DNA of 36,926 bases. Source: CAZCJU01 sp964562175. Lineage in GTDB: Bacteria > Bacillota > Clostridia > Oscillospirales > CAG-272. The stretch's first letter is position 1, and every line of letters begins with the position of its first letter. The position numbers and the translations under genes were made by a program. The DNA is taken from contig CAZLRV010000016.1 in the NCBI GenBank assembly GCA_964562175.1, positions 1-36,926 of the forward strand. The letters are read 5' to 3'. A model generated the notes under the pieces. It made no database searches, was not told the DNA's origin, and saw nothing but the letters and a program-made list of their open reading frames with translations. Of the stretch, positions 17,482 to 25,483 are shown in pieces.

Positions 17482-17958
17482 TCAAAGGTCTCCGTGGCTC
17501 AGGTATATGCCGTTTTTTGCCGTTTCGAGTATTCCGTATGACGCATGAGGGTATGCCGAGTAGGATGCGGAGCCGGGGTTGAAAAGATATATGCCGTCAT
17601 GGTACTCACAACAGCGTGTATGCGTATGTCCAAAAAGCGCAATATCACAATGAAGCTCCGAGGCGTGCGTATACAGAGGCGCAAGCGAGGATTTTACGAA
17701 ATATTTATGACCGTGGCACAGCAATATGCGGTAGCCGTCGATATCAAGCACCGTTTCGTACGGTACATCGTTTTCAAAAATATCGTTATTTCCTCTTACG
17801 GTGACGAGTGCTTTTGATTCGAGTCCGTCAATGCGCATTAAGTCGCTTATCCCGTCACCGAGGTGTACGACCACATCGGCGTTTGGATGATAAGATAAAG
17901 CCGAGCGTGCTTTTTCCACGCAATAGTGTGTATCCGATAAAATTAAAATTTTACTCAT
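17482..17958 (-). CDS. YfcE/MJ0936-type metallophosphoesterase
   Basis: This 158-aa protein has the start chosen at MSKILILSDTHYC; longer in-frame extensions upstream run through the divergent gene and are not conserved-looking. Metal-binding motifs are intact: SDTH, HLGDG, RGNND, CHGHK and FGHTHT. Such enzymes hydrolyse phosphodiesters in vitro; the physiological substrate is unknown. In many Firmicutes it follows rph-rdgB, but here it stands alone, convergent with azlD and divergent from the small-protein operon. Confidence 0.9.
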   Translation of the reverse strand: MSKILILSDTHYCVEKARSALSYHPNADVVVHLGDGISDLMRIDGLESKALVTVRGNNDIFENDVPYETVLDIDGYRILLCHGHKYFVKSSLAPLYTHASELHCDIALFGHTHTRCCEYHDGIYLFNPGSASYSAYPHASYGILETAKNGIYLSHGDL

Positions 17959-17967
17959 ATTCCACCA

Positions 17968-17996
17968 CTGACAAAAAATATTTTCAAGCATAATAT
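17968..17996 (+). promoter_or_regulatory. Possible promoter of the three-small-protein operon
   Basis: CTGACA (17968-17973) and TAATAT (17991-17996) are spaced by 17 bases; TATAAT overlaps at 17994-17999. A match to a sporulation sigma factor cannot be excluded or claimed by eye. Confidence 0.45.
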
Positions 17997-18025
17997 AATA
18001 CCAAAACCATGAAAGGTGTGGTATT
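17997..18025 (+). promoter_or_regulatory. Inverted repeat framing the ribosome site of the small-protein operon
   Basis: AATACCA (17997-18003) and TGGTATT (18019-18025) can pair as a 7-bp stem. The loop contains the AAAGGTG ribosome site of the first gene, whose ATG is at 18029. It could modulate translation, or be an operator overlapping the transcript start. No regulator is identified. Confidence 0.35.
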
Positions 18026-18028
18026 ACA

Positions 18029-18277
18029 ATGAATATTGATAAAAGCTCACTGCAGAAGCTTGCGGAAATGGACGATGCGGAGCTGAAAAAGAGCATTCTT
18101 TCCGTTGCCGCCGCTTGCGGAGCGGATATAAAAAAGCTTGAGCGGCATTTGGGCGATATCCCGTCGCTGAAAAAGAGCATTTCGTCGCTCTCACAGAAGG
18201 ATATCGACCGAGCGATGAAGCACATGGGCGAAAAAAGGGCCGATATAATATCCCAAAGTATCAAAAATATGAAGTGA
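18029..18277 (+). CDS. Uncharacterised small helical protein (82 aa), first of a trio
   Basis: This protein is predicted to be all-helical and charged. Recognisable blocks are LAEMDDAELKKSILSVAAACG and SISSLSQKDIDRAMKHMG. I recall similar small proteins with a SSLSEKDI-type block in other sporulating Clostridia but cannot name a family. There is no signal peptide, membrane segment or cysteine cluster. It is followed after 10 bases by the second small gene, so they form an operon. A role in sporulation or the cell envelope is a guess. Confidence 0.75.
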   Translation: MNIDKSSLQKLAEMDDAELKKSILSVAAACGADIKKLERHLGDIPSLKKSISSLSQKDIDRAMKHMGEKRADIISQSIKNMK

Positions 18278-18287
18278 GGTGTTACGT

Positions 18288-18557
18288 ATGGACGGCGATA
18301 TTTCAGCCAAACTGAACGATATACTGTCGGATAAGCAGAAAATGTCTGCGGTAATGAGCGTTGTTTCCTCCGTTATGGGAAAGCAAGCGGAGGAGGGGGA
18401 AAAGCAAGCGGATATTCAAATGCCGAGAGTAAACGACGATAAGATAAATCTGCTTGTTGCCCTTAAGCCGTTTTTAAGTGCCGACGGCAGAGAAAAGGCG
18501 GATAAGCTGATAAAACTGCTCAGCCTTTACAGCATTGCCGGGCAACTGAAGCTCTGA
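18288..18557 (+). CDS. Uncharacterised small protein (89 aa) with a LLVALKPFLS block, second of a trio
   Basis: The ATG at 18288 has GAGG 8 bases upstream; an in-frame GTG at 18279 overlaps that site and was not chosen. The protein has an N-terminal helix (residues 1-30), a short charged linker, and a C-terminal block INLLVALKPFLSADGREKADK followed by a helix. This ALKPxLS...R.KAD pattern recurs in small clostridial proteins as I recall them; no function is known. It lies between two other small genes, on one transcript. Confidence 0.78.
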   Translation: MDGDISAKLNDILSDKQKMSAVMSVVSSVMGKQAEEGEKQADIQMPRVNDDKINLLVALKPFLSADGREKADKLIKLLSLYSIAGQLKL

Positions 18558-18571
18558 TCGGAGGGGGAAAT

Positions 18572-18811
18572 ATGTACAGCCGTGCATACGATGAGGCAAT
18601 ACCGAACGACGGTGTGCCGCAAAATTACAGCGGTTACGCCGTAAAGACGGAGGGAGTGGAGCATATCGAGCCGATACAAGAGGATGAAAGGCATGAGAGT
18701 GGACGTATAAACGACCGACTCTTGCCCCTGCTTGTTCTCATGCTCACCGAATCTGAGAGCGAGCAGAACACCCTTCTGCTTGCCGCTCTTATGATGGGCG
18801 GTATCCTCTGA
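18572..18811 (+). CDS. Uncharacterised small protein (79 aa) with a leucine-rich C-terminus, third of a trio
   Basis: A strong GGAGGGGG site precedes the ATG. The N-terminal 45 residues are polar and acidic. The last 32 are hydrophobic in two blocks separated by acidic residues (RLLPLLVLMLTES, then TLLLAALMMGGIL). Similar leucine-rich endings occur in small spore-former proteins, as I recall. The hydrophobic blocks are short for classical membrane helices and may be amphipathic or membrane-associating. The gene ends 4 bases before a strong terminator, so the operon has exactly three genes. Confidence 0.75.
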   Translation: MYSRAYDEAIPNDGVPQNYSGYAVKTEGVEHIEPIQEDERHESGRINDRLLPLLVLMLTESESEQNTLLLAALMMGGIL

Positions 18812-18815
18812 AAAA

Positions 18816-18881
18816 AACGAAAATACGGGAAGTGCGATAAACAGACCGAGCGTATCGGTCACGCCTCCCGTATTTTTCGTT
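18816..18881. terminator. Bidirectional terminator between the small-protein operon and rpmF
   Basis: AACGAAAATACGGGA (18816-18830) pairs with TCCCGTATTTTTCGTT (18866-18881), with a nested GACCG/CGGTC hairpin inside. It is flanked by an A7 run on the left, which reads as T7 for the minus-strand transcript. Confidence 0.88.
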
Positions 18882-18901
18882 CGATGAAAGACTCTGTGTC
18901 T

Positions 18902-19084
18902 TTAGTCCTCAACCTTGATTATTTCCTTGCCGTTGTACGTTCCGCAAGCCTTGCACACTCTGTGCGTAAGGTTATACTCGCCGCACTTGGGGCATTTTGC
19001 CATACCGGGCATTTCGAGCTTCCATACGTTTGAACGTCTTTTATCACGTCTTGCTTTACTTACTTTTCTCTTCGGTACTGCCAT
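18902..19084 (-). CDS. rpmF: 50S ribosomal protein L32
   Basis: This 60-aa protein begins MAVPKRKVSKARRDKRRS, the L32 N-terminus, and has the zinc-binding form with CPKC (31, 34) and CKAC (44, 47). It lies downstream of yceD, the usual bacterial pairing. An AGGAGA site precedes the start. Having the four-cysteine form suggests zinc-dependent assembly; no zinc-free paralogue is in the window. Confidence 0.97.
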   Translation of the reverse strand: MAVPKRKVSKARRDKRRSNVWKLEMPGMAKCPKCGEYNLTHRVCKACGTYNGKEIIKVED

Positions 19085-19118
19085 TTCCGTGTATCTCCTC
19101 TATGTTTAATAATATAAT

Positions 19119-19610
19119 TTACTCTTTATCATCGTCCGAAAGTAACGACATAAGCGGTGCAAGTCTGGGATCGACTTGCTTTTTACATGAGCAATCGCCC
19201 TCGTTGAGATCCTTGCCGCAGTTGGGACATAATCCGCGGCACGAGTCGGAACAAACAAGCTTCTGCGGAAAACAAAGAATCGCTTCCTCATACAATTCCT
19301 CGTCCGCATCAATATGCGAGTTCACGAGCTTCAAAGAATCCTCGTCATCGCCGCCCACGGTGCGTTCAAGCTCGGCGCAAAGAACGCCTTGCACGGTCTT
19401 TAAGCACCTATCGCACGGGGCTTTGTACGGGACGGAGACAGACGCATTGAAGAACATACAGCCCCCAATGCTTTTTACGCAACCTACAACGGTAAGCTCG
19501 GACACTTCGACTCCGAAGCCCAGGTCGCCCAAGCCCTCGCCCGGTAACGTAAAATCAAATTTGATCTCGGTCTTCTCGCCCGATAAAAGCGATGATATAT
19601 CGATTAGCAT
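19119..19610 (-). CDS. YceD/DUF177 family protein
   Basis: This 163-aa protein has the DUF177 features: APCDRCLKTVQG near residue 90 and a C-terminal CSDSCRGLCPNCGKDLNEG, both cysteine-rich, and a conserved terminal DPRLAPL stretch. In plants and bacteria the family is linked to 23S rRNA and ribosomal protein metabolism, and the gene almost always precedes rpmF, as it does here with a 34-base gap. It is driven by a perfect-consensus promoter at 19698-19726. Confidence 0.93.
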   Translation of the reverse strand: MLIDISSLLSGEKTEIKFDFTLPGEGLGDLGFGVEVSELTVVGCVKSIGGCMFFNASVSVPYKAPCDRCLKTVQGVLCAELERTVGGDDEDSLKLVNSHIDADEELYEEAILCFPQKLVCSDSCRGLCPNCGKDLNEGDCSCKKQVDPRLAPLMSLLSDDDKE

Positions 19611-19697
19611 ATGTTTCCTTTCGCACTTGCGTTACTTAAGCGTATAATACCGGCGTTTCGGTTGCCACACCGTATTACGCTAAAATACGCAAAGCTT

Positions 19698-19726
19698 ATT
19701 ATACATCATTTTTTTTATTTTGTCAA
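19698..19726 (-). promoter_or_regulatory. Consensus sigma-A promoter of yceD-rpmF
   Basis: On the minus strand TTGACA (19726-19721) and TATAAT (19703-19698) are spaced by exactly 17 bases, a perfect consensus match. The leader to yceD is about 80 bases long. Confidence 0.92.
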
Positions 19727-19789
19727 CTGCCGAAAAAAGATTTTTTTTAACTTTTTGTAAATTATCGGCATATTGACGCATTTTTGTGC

Positions 19790-20335
19790 TTAAGAAAGCG
19801 TTTGAAGCTCCGAAAATTCGGTGCCGTTGGGGTAGCAGGTAATGTCAAGAAGTCTTTGATTGTCGCTTCCTCTGAACAGCAGATTCAAATTTCTTTTCGC
19901 AAGCACGAACGGACCGTCAACGAGATAATTCGTTTGAGTGAGCAGCTCACGCACGCCCCCGTCCGTTTCGGCACGCTTAAGCAGCTGCTCACACGTGTAG
20001 CCGGAGTAGGTCATGACATCAAGCCCCGCACTTCTTGCCGCACGTCCAAGCTCGGCAAGCTCTGCCGCCTGACAAAACGGCTCGCCGCCCGAAAACGTAA
20101 CGCCGCGGAGAAGCTTCGCTTGCCGTATTCTTTTCCACACCTCCGTCGTCGTTGTCATAAAGCCGCCGTTGAAATCGTGCGTTTCGGGATTGTGACAGCC
20201 CTCGCAGTGATGCGGACAGCCCTGCACGAAAACGACGAACCGCAGTCCCGGACCGTCAACTATGCTTTCTCTTATTATTCCCGCCAGCCTTATCGGCATT
20301 TCCTTCGGCGAATATCCCAAATCTATTCTCAACAT
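19790..20335 (-). CDS. nrdG: Anaerobic ribonucleotide reductase activating protein
   Basis: This 181-aa radical SAM enzyme has the cluster motif CPHHCEGC (Cys 40, 44, 47) inside FVQGCPHHCEGCHNPETHDF, typical of NrdG, which generates the glycyl radical on NrdD. VTFSGGEPFCQ and DVMTYSGYTCEQL also match. GGAGG sits 8 bases upstream of the ATG. The nrdD partner is not in the window. The gene is transcribed alone from the promoter at 20363-20391, divergently from the rnf operon. Confidence 0.93.
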   Translation of the reverse strand: MLRIDLGYSPKEMPIRLAGIIRESIVDGPGLRFVVFVQGCPHHCEGCHNPETHDFNGGFMTTTTEVWKRIRQAKLLRGVTFSGGEPFCQAAELAELGRAARSAGLDVMTYSGYTCEQLLKRAETDGGVRELLTQTNYLVDGPFVLAKRNLNLLFRGSDNQRLLDITCYPNGTEFSELQTLS

Positions 20336-20362
20336 ATTATGATCCTCCGAATATACTTCCCT

Positions 20363-20391
20363 ATTGTACCACCCTTTGCAAAATAATTCAA
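20363..20391 (-). promoter_or_regulatory. Sigma-A promoter of nrdG
   Basis: On the minus strand TTGAAT (20391-20386) and TACAAT (20368-20363) are spaced by 17 bases, about 28 bases from the nrdG start. Confidence 0.75.
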
Positions 20392-20460
20392 GTGTATTTT
20401 GAGAAAATAATTTTTTTTACTCTTGTAACATGAATTTAACGTTTGTTTTCATAAATCATA

Positions 20461-20489
20461 TTGATTTTTTCGGACATATATGGTAAAAT
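20461..20489 (+). promoter_or_regulatory. Sigma-A promoter of the rnf operon
   Basis: TTGATT (20461-20466) and TAAAAT (20484-20489) are spaced by 17 bases. The leader to rnfC is about 115 bases; I saw no riboswitch motif in it. The rest of the 20336-20611 gap is AT-rich and non-coding. Confidence 0.75.
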
Positions 20490-20611
20490 AAAAATATGTA
20501 CCGTTTTTGCGTTTGAATCGGGGAACGATGAATATTCGTTTTTTGTATATCATCTCTTTCTCCGATATTTTATTCGGCAAATGCACACTTATGTGAAAGG
20601 AAGTATCATTT

Positions 20612-21916
20612 ATGGCGTTTACCTTTATGGGCGGAATACACCCAACGGAAAACAAAAACACCGCAAATAAAGCTATTCGTGCCTTGCCCGAGCCGAGCCT
20701 CGTTTCAATACCGCTCAGCCAACATATCGGCACACCGTGTCGCCCTCTTGTTCAAAAGGGTCAATATGTAAAAAAGGGCGAGAAGATAGGCGATGTGTCC
20801 GAAAACGAGCTTGGCGTACCTGTCCACAGCAGTGTTTCGGGTACGGTGTGCGATATTATTGCCTGCCCCACTCCGGAGGGGCGCAGTGTAGATCATATCA
20901 TCATAGAAAACGATTTCAAAAACGAGTGCGTGTATATGCCGCCGTATGAAGGCGGTATAAAAGACCTGAGCGCCGATATTATAATAGAACGTGTGCGTGA
21001 GGCGGGGATATGCGGCATGGGCGGAGCAGGCTTTCCGACGTATGCGAAGATACGCTCCGCTGTGGGCAAGGCAAAATGCATTATAATAAACTGCTGTGAG
21101 TGCGAGCCTTATATATGCGCAAACCACCGACTTTTGCTTGAATATCCCGAATCGGTGATAGGCGGTGCGAAGATACTGATGCGCGCTCTGGGGCTTAGGC
21201 GGTGCGATATTGCGCTTGAGGATAATAAGCTGAATTGCATCCGAGCCTTGAAAAAGGTCATATCCGACGGCGATATGTTCGATATAAGAATAATGAAAAC
21301 GAAATATCCGCAGGGTGACGAGCGACAGCTCGTCTACGCCCTGACGGGTGAGGAAATACCGACGGGGGGCTTGCCCGCCGATGTCGGATGTGTTATATTC
21401 AATGCGGAAACGTGCAGTGCCGTTTTCTCGGCTGTGGTTTACGGCAAGCCCTTGACGGAGCGTATCGTTACCGTTGACGGCGAGCTTGTCAAGCACCCGA
21501 AAAATATATACGCCCCGATAGGCGCAAAAATAAGCGAGCTTATCGAATTTTGCGATACAAATGTCGAGCGTGCGGAAAAAATAATCATCGGCGGTCCGAT
21601 GATGGGCAAGGCTCAATGGAATGCCGACGGTGTAGTCACAAAGGGCTGCAGTGCCGTTTTACTCATGCACGGCAACGAGGATAAGGGCGGTGTCTGTATA
21701 CGCTGCGGCAGATGTGTCCGTGCTTGCCCCATGCACCTTCAACCGCTTTATCTTGCTTCGTTTTCAAGAAGCGGACAGTACGAGGCGTGTGAAAAATATG
21801 ATATTATGAGCTGTGTGGAATGCGGAAGCTGTGCATATTCCTGCCCCGGCGGCGTTGAGATAGTTCAGCTTATCCGTTCCGCAAAGTCAATATTGCGTAA
21901 AGGAGGAAAAAAATGA
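20612..21916 (+). CDS. rnfC: Rnf complex subunit C (electron transport complex)
   Basis: This 434-aa subunit carries the NADH/FMN-site glycine motif GMGGAGFPT at residues 135-143 and two 4Fe-4S motifs near the C-terminus (CIRCGRCVRACP and CVECGSCAYSCP). RnfC is the soluble NAD-facing part of the ferredoxin:NAD oxidoreductase that pumps Na+ or H+. AAAGGAAG lies about 9 bases upstream. It overlaps rnfD by 4 bases. It begins the order C-D-G-E-A-B typical of Clostridia. The length is normal for the short clostridial form. Confidence 0.96.
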   Translation: MAFTFMGGIHPTENKNTANKAIRALPEPSLVSIPLSQHIGTPCRPLVQKGQYVKKGEKIGDVSENELGVPVHSSVSGTVCDIIACPTPEGRSVDHIIIENDFKNECVYMPPYEGGIKDLSADIIIERVREAGICGMGGAGFPTYAKIRSAVGKAKCIIINCCECEPYICANHRLLLEYPESVIGGAKILMRALGLRRCDIALEDNKLNCIRALKKVISDGDMFDIRIMKTKYPQGDERQLVYALTGEEIPTGGLPADVGCVIFNAETCSAVFSAVVYGKPLTERIVTVDGELVKHPKNIYAPIGAKISELIEFCDTNVERAEKIIIGGPMMGKAQWNADGVVTKGCSAVLLMHGNEDKGGVCIRCGRCVRACPMHLQPLYLASFSRSGQYEACEKYDIMSCVECGSCAYSCPGGVEIVQLIRSAKSILRKGGKK

Positions 21917-22905
21917 AAAGAACACCGATAGTTTCTGCCTCGCCGCATATTCGCGCAGACGATACGGTAACCTCGATAATGCTTAATGTCATCGTTGCGC
22001 TTGTACCTGCGACGATATGGGGAGCATATGTGTTCGGTCTGCGAGCTTTGTGCGTTGTCGTTCTGTGCTGTGCCTGCTGTGTCGGTGCGGAAGCACTTTA
22101 CGAGATATTGCTGAAAAAGCCCGTCACCGTTAAGGATTGCTCCGCACTCGTTACCGGACTTCTGCTCGGGCTGAATATGCCGCCCTCCATACCGTTTTGG
22201 ATACCTGTTATCGGCAGTCTTTTTGCGATAATCGTCGTAAAACAGCTTTTCGGCGGCTTGGGTAAGAATTTTTTGAATCCGGCACTTACAGCCCGTGCGT
22301 TTCTCTTCTCTTGGCCGACGGAGATGACTGCATTTACCGAACCGCTTCGCCGCTTGCCCTTCTTTTCATCCGTCGATGCTTACGCAACGGCAACGCCGCT
22401 TGCAAGCCTTAAGGCGGGCGAACCTCCTGTCTATACCGTCGCCGATATGCTCATCGGAAATATTCCCGGCTGTATCGGCGAGATATCGGCTCTGCTTCTT
22501 TGTATCGGCGGCATTTATCTTATCGCAAAGCGTGTTATAAGCTGGCATATTCCCGTGTCGTTCATCGGCACGGTGGCAATACTTTCGTATGTTTTTCCCT
22601 GCAGTGAGCAATTGGGTCCCAACGGCAGTATGGTATATTCCGTGCTGTCCGGCGGTCTTATACTCGGTGCATTCTTCATGGCAACGGATTATGTTACCTC
22701 ACCCGTAAACGCATCGGGAAAGCTTATCTACGGTGTGGGATGCGGTATCATCACGGTATTTATACGCTCTTTCGGCGGCTATACTGAGGGCGTTTCGTTT
22801 GCGATTTTGATAATGAACCTGCTCGTTTGGTATATAGACAAGCTCACCCGTCCCCGTGCATTCGGAAAGACGGGAAATAAAGCGGCAAAGGAGGATAAAA
22901 AATGA
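21913..22905 (+). CDS. rnfD: Rnf complex subunit D
   Basis: This 330-aa integral membrane protein with about eight to ten hydrophobic segments begins MKRTPIVSASPHIR, the standard RnfD start. The flavinylation region reads DAYATATPLA at residues 155-164, so Thr161 is the probable covalent FMN site; the usual Ser-Gly before Ala-Thr is replaced by Ala-Thr. GGLGKNFLNPALTARAFL is strongly conserved. It overlaps rnfC by 4 bases and rnfG by 4 bases. Confidence 0.95.
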   Translation: MKRTPIVSASPHIRADDTVTSIMLNVIVALVPATIWGAYVFGLRALCVVVLCCACCVGAEALYEILLKKPVTVKDCSALVTGLLLGLNMPPSIPFWIPVIGSLFAIIVVKQLFGGLGKNFLNPALTARAFLFSWPTEMTAFTEPLRRLPFFSSVDAYATATPLASLKAGEPPVYTVADMLIGNIPGCIGEISALLLCIGGIYLIAKRVISWHIPVSFIGTVAILSYVFPCSEQLGPNGSMVYSVLSGGLILGAFFMATDYVTSPVNASGKLIYGVGCGIITVFIRSFGGYTEGVSFAILIMNLLVWYIDKLTRPRAFGKTGNKAAKEDKK

Positions 22906-23453
22906 AAAAAACCTCTTTTGTACGCATTGTCATATCGCTTACCGCTATATGTACAGCCGTGGCACTGCTCGTGTCGGGTGTTTACGCACTTACCGAATCG
23001 ACTATTGAGGCGGCGGCAAGCCGCAAGGAGCGTGAGGCACTGAAAAAGATATATCCCACCGTCGCAGATGAGGATATCACGGTGTGTGACGGCGATTTCG
23101 GCGGCGGTGTTTCACAGGCGTACAAGATAAACACGCCCGGCGGCACGGCGTATGCGATAGACCTCACCGTAACGGGCTTCGGCGGCGATATTGAAATGGT
23201 TGTCGGAATTGTCGGTGGAGGCGGTGTGTCCGGAATAGAAATACTTTCGCACAGCGAAACGCCGGGACTCGGCGCAAGAATAACGGAGACCGACTTCTTA
23301 AAACGCTTTTTTGGTATAGCCGAGCAGGTGGTGATCGGTGAAAACGTCGATGCGATATCCGGTGCCACCATATCGTCTAAGGCTGTCGGCGAGGGCGTGA
23401 ACCGTGCAATGGGAGTCGTAGTGCAGATAGAGGGCGAGGCGGTTGAGCAATGA
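22902..23453 (+). CDS. rnfG: Rnf complex subunit G
   Basis: This 183-aa protein has one N-terminal membrane anchor (about residues 8-30) and an extracytoplasmic FMN-binding domain. The flavin attachment motif is intact: DAISGATISS at 150-159 with Thr156 as the covalent site. SHSETPGLGARI is the second family signature. An ApbE-type flavin transferase is needed to load FMN and is not in the window. It overlaps its neighbours by 4 bases each. Confidence 0.95.
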   Translation: MKKTSFVRIVISLTAICTAVALLVSGVYALTESTIEAAASRKEREALKKIYPTVADEDITVCDGDFGGGVSQAYKINTPGGTAYAIDLTVTGFGGDIEMVVGIVGGGGVSGIEILSHSETPGLGARITETDFLKRFFGIAEQVVIGENVDAISGATISSKAVGEGVNRAMGVVVQIEGEAVEQ

Positions 23454-24091
23454 GAAAAAAATACGACTACAAAAAAATATTTACGGATGCGGCAATTACA
23501 AATAATCCCACATTTGTACAACTTCTGGGAATGTGTCCGACTCTTGCCACAACAACAAGTGCAAAAAACGCCCTCGGTATGGGTCTTGCGGCAAGTGCGG
23601 TGCTTATATTGTCAAACGTAATAATATCGCTTCTGAAAAGATTTATTCCAAAGCAGGTACGTATAGCCTCGTATATCGTGATAATATCCGGTGCGGTGAC
23701 TGTGATAGAGCTGCTGATGAAGGCTTATATCCCTCAGCTGTATTCCGCACTCGGAATATATATACCGCTTATTGTCGTAAACTGTATAATTTTGGCACGT
23801 GCGGAGGCGTTTGCTTCAAAAAATTCGGTCTTGGCATCGCTTGTTGACGGTATCGGCACAGGTCTGGGCTTTACCGCCGCACTGACCTTGATAGGTGCGG
23901 TGCGTGAGCTGCTCGGTGCCGGCACACTGTTCGGATTTAAGGTCACACCGCCGTTTTATTCTCCCGTTATAATGTTTATTCTGCCCTCGGGCGCATTCTT
24001 GACACTCGGCGTGCTTATAGCGATAATTCAGGCGATAAAGCTTGCACGGACAAGACATAAATACGATACGGCACAGGAGGATGAGGAATGA
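23450..24091 (+). CDS. rnfE: Rnf complex subunit E
   Basis: This 213-aa six-helix membrane protein includes NNPTFVQLLGMCPTLATTTSA near the N-terminus, the conserved block that holds a cysteine for the membrane-embedded iron-sulfur centre. A second half-site NCIILARAEAFAS matches RnfE/NqrD. It is the paralogue and partner of RnfA. It overlaps rnfG and rnfA by 4 bases each. Confidence 0.95.
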   Translation: MRKKYDYKKIFTDAAITNNPTFVQLLGMCPTLATTTSAKNALGMGLAASAVLILSNVIISLLKRFIPKQVRIASYIVIISGAVTVIELLMKAYIPQLYSALGIYIPLIVVNCIILARAEAFASKNSVLASLVDGIGTGLGFTAALTLIGAVRELLGAGTLFGFKVTPPFYSPVIMFILPSGAFLTLGVLIAIIQAIKLARTRHKYDTAQEDEE

Positions 24092-24669
24092 GAGAGCTTT
24101 TTATAATAATGCTTACGGCCATTTTAGCCGAAAACTTCATATTTATAAAATTCTACGGCATTTGTCCGTTTCTCGGCGTTTCGGATGACAGTGAAAAAGC
24201 ACTTGGTATGGGCTTTGCCGTGACATTCGTCATGACCGTTTCCGGAGCCGTTACGTGGGCGTTGTATGAGCTTGTGCTTGCTCCGCTCGGCCTGCAGTAT
24301 CTGCAGACGATAGCGTTTATACTCGTTATTGCCTCTCTTGTGCAGTTTATCGAAATGTTTTTGAAAAAATTCGTGCCCGCACTTTATTCCTCACTCGGCA
24401 TATTCTTGCCGCTGATAACGACTAACTGTGCGGTTCTCGGCTCGTCACTGCTTGCGGTGCAGAGAAATTACACGTTTATTCAGACAGTTGTTTATTGCTT
24501 TTCCTCCGCTGTCGGCTTTACACTTGCAATGCTGATATTTGCCGGCGTGCGTGAGCGTATGAGAGTGGCGGATGTGCCGAAGCCGTTTAGGGGAATACCT
24601 ATCGTGCTTATAGCCGCCGGACTTATTGCAATGATATTTTCGGGCTTTTCCGGAATAAGCTTTACCTAA
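24088..24669 (+). CDS. rnfA: Rnf complex subunit A
   Basis: This 193-aa six-helix membrane protein begins with a hydrophobic helix and ENFIFIKFYGICPFLGVS, which contains one conserved cluster cysteine; TTNCAVLGSSLLA contains the other. Together with RnfE it forms the membrane core carrying a 2Fe-2S centre (established for Rnf/Nqr). It is followed after 13 bases by rnfB, which has its own strong GGAGGG site. Confidence 0.95.
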   Translation: MRELFIIMLTAILAENFIFIKFYGICPFLGVSDDSEKALGMGFAVTFVMTVSGAVTWALYELVLAPLGLQYLQTIAFILVIASLVQFIEMFLKKFVPALYSSLGIFLPLITTNCAVLGSSLLAVQRNYTFIQTVVYCFSSAVGFTLAMLIFAGVRERMRVADVPKPFRGIPIVLIAAGLIAMIFSGFSGISFT

Positions 24670-24682
24670 GGAGGGCGAAGAG

Positions 24683-25477
24683 ATGAATATTTTATACGCC
24701 CTGCTCTGCTTTGCGGTAATGGGTATAATATTCGGCGTTATGCTTGCCGTTGCCTCCCGTGCCTTTGCCGTAAAGGAGGATGCGAGAATTGAAAAAGTAA
24801 GAAGCTGTCTGCCGGGTGCAAATTGCGGCTGCTGCGGTCAAAAGGGTTGCTCGGCACTTGCCGAGGCTATAGTACACGGACAAGCTGAATGTAATGCGTG
24901 TACCGTCGGAGGTAAGCAGAGTGCGGAAAAGATTGCCGCCATAATGGGAGTTGAAGTCGATTCGGCAAGGAAAATGCACGCCGTCGTTTTATGCTCGGGC
25001 TACGAGGATGAAACGGTGAAAAAATATGAATATGACGGAGAGCATAGCTGTCTTGCGGTCATGCAGCTCGGCGGCGGCGAAAAAGCCTGCTCTTACGCCT
25101 GTGTCGGCTACGGCACGTGCATGACGGTCTGCCCTGCCGATGCGATATCCGTAAGTGACGGAGTGGCATATGTTGACGAGCGACGTTGTATAGGTTGCGG
25201 TGCCTGTGTCAAGGCTTGCCCGAAGAATATAATAAAGCTCGTGCCGGAGGGTACGACACATATCGTTAAATGCTCAAGCCGTGACCGTGGAATAGATACG
25301 AAAAAATATTGCGAGAGCGGTTGTATCGGCTGTCGTATGTGTGAAAAAATATGTGAGTCGGGTGCAATCTCTGTCAAGAACAATATTGCGACGATAGATT
25401 ACGAAAAATGCACGCATTGCGGTGCCTGTGCGGAGAAATGCCCGCGCGGTATAATCGCAAATTGCGTATCGGAGTAA
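24683..25477 (+). CDS. rnfB: Rnf complex subunit B (ferredoxin-facing)
   Basis: This 264-aa protein has an N-terminal membrane anchor (about 4-26) and then the cluster motif CLPGANCGCCGQKGC (residues 42-56) with Cys70 and Cys73. Four ferredoxin-type 4Fe-4S motifs follow (CVGYGTCMTVCP, CIGCGACVKACP, CIGCRMCEKIC, CTHCGACAEKCP). RnfB accepts electrons from reduced ferredoxin. It ends the rnf set only 6 bases before parA, with no terminator between. Confidence 0.95.
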   Translation: MNILYALLCFAVMGIIFGVMLAVASRAFAVKEDARIEKVRSCLPGANCGCCGQKGCSALAEAIVHGQAECNACTVGGKQSAEKIAAIMGVEVDSARKMHAVVLCSGYEDETVKKYEYDGEHSCLAVMQLGGGEKACSYACVGYGTCMTVCPADAISVSDGVAYVDERRCIGCGACVKACPKNIIKLVPEGTTHIVKCSSRDRGIDTKKYCESGCIGCRMCEKICESGAISVKNNIATIDYEKCTHCGACAEKCPRGIIANCVSE

Positions 25478-25483
25478 GGTATT

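Noticed and set aside
17959..18264. N-terminal extension of the YfcE-like phosphodiesterase
   Set aside because: The extra 102 residues run antisense through the first small gene and lack conservation-like features; the natural start is MSKILILSDTH.
19784..20386. Plus-strand open frame (200 codons) opposite nrdG
   Set aside because: The opposite strand encodes NrdG with an intact radical SAM motif, its own promoter and GGAGG site.
20705..21616. Long minus-strand open frame (303 codons) opposite rnfC
   Set aside because: It is antisense to a gene with clear Fe-S and flavin motifs; no ribosome site or family match is visible.
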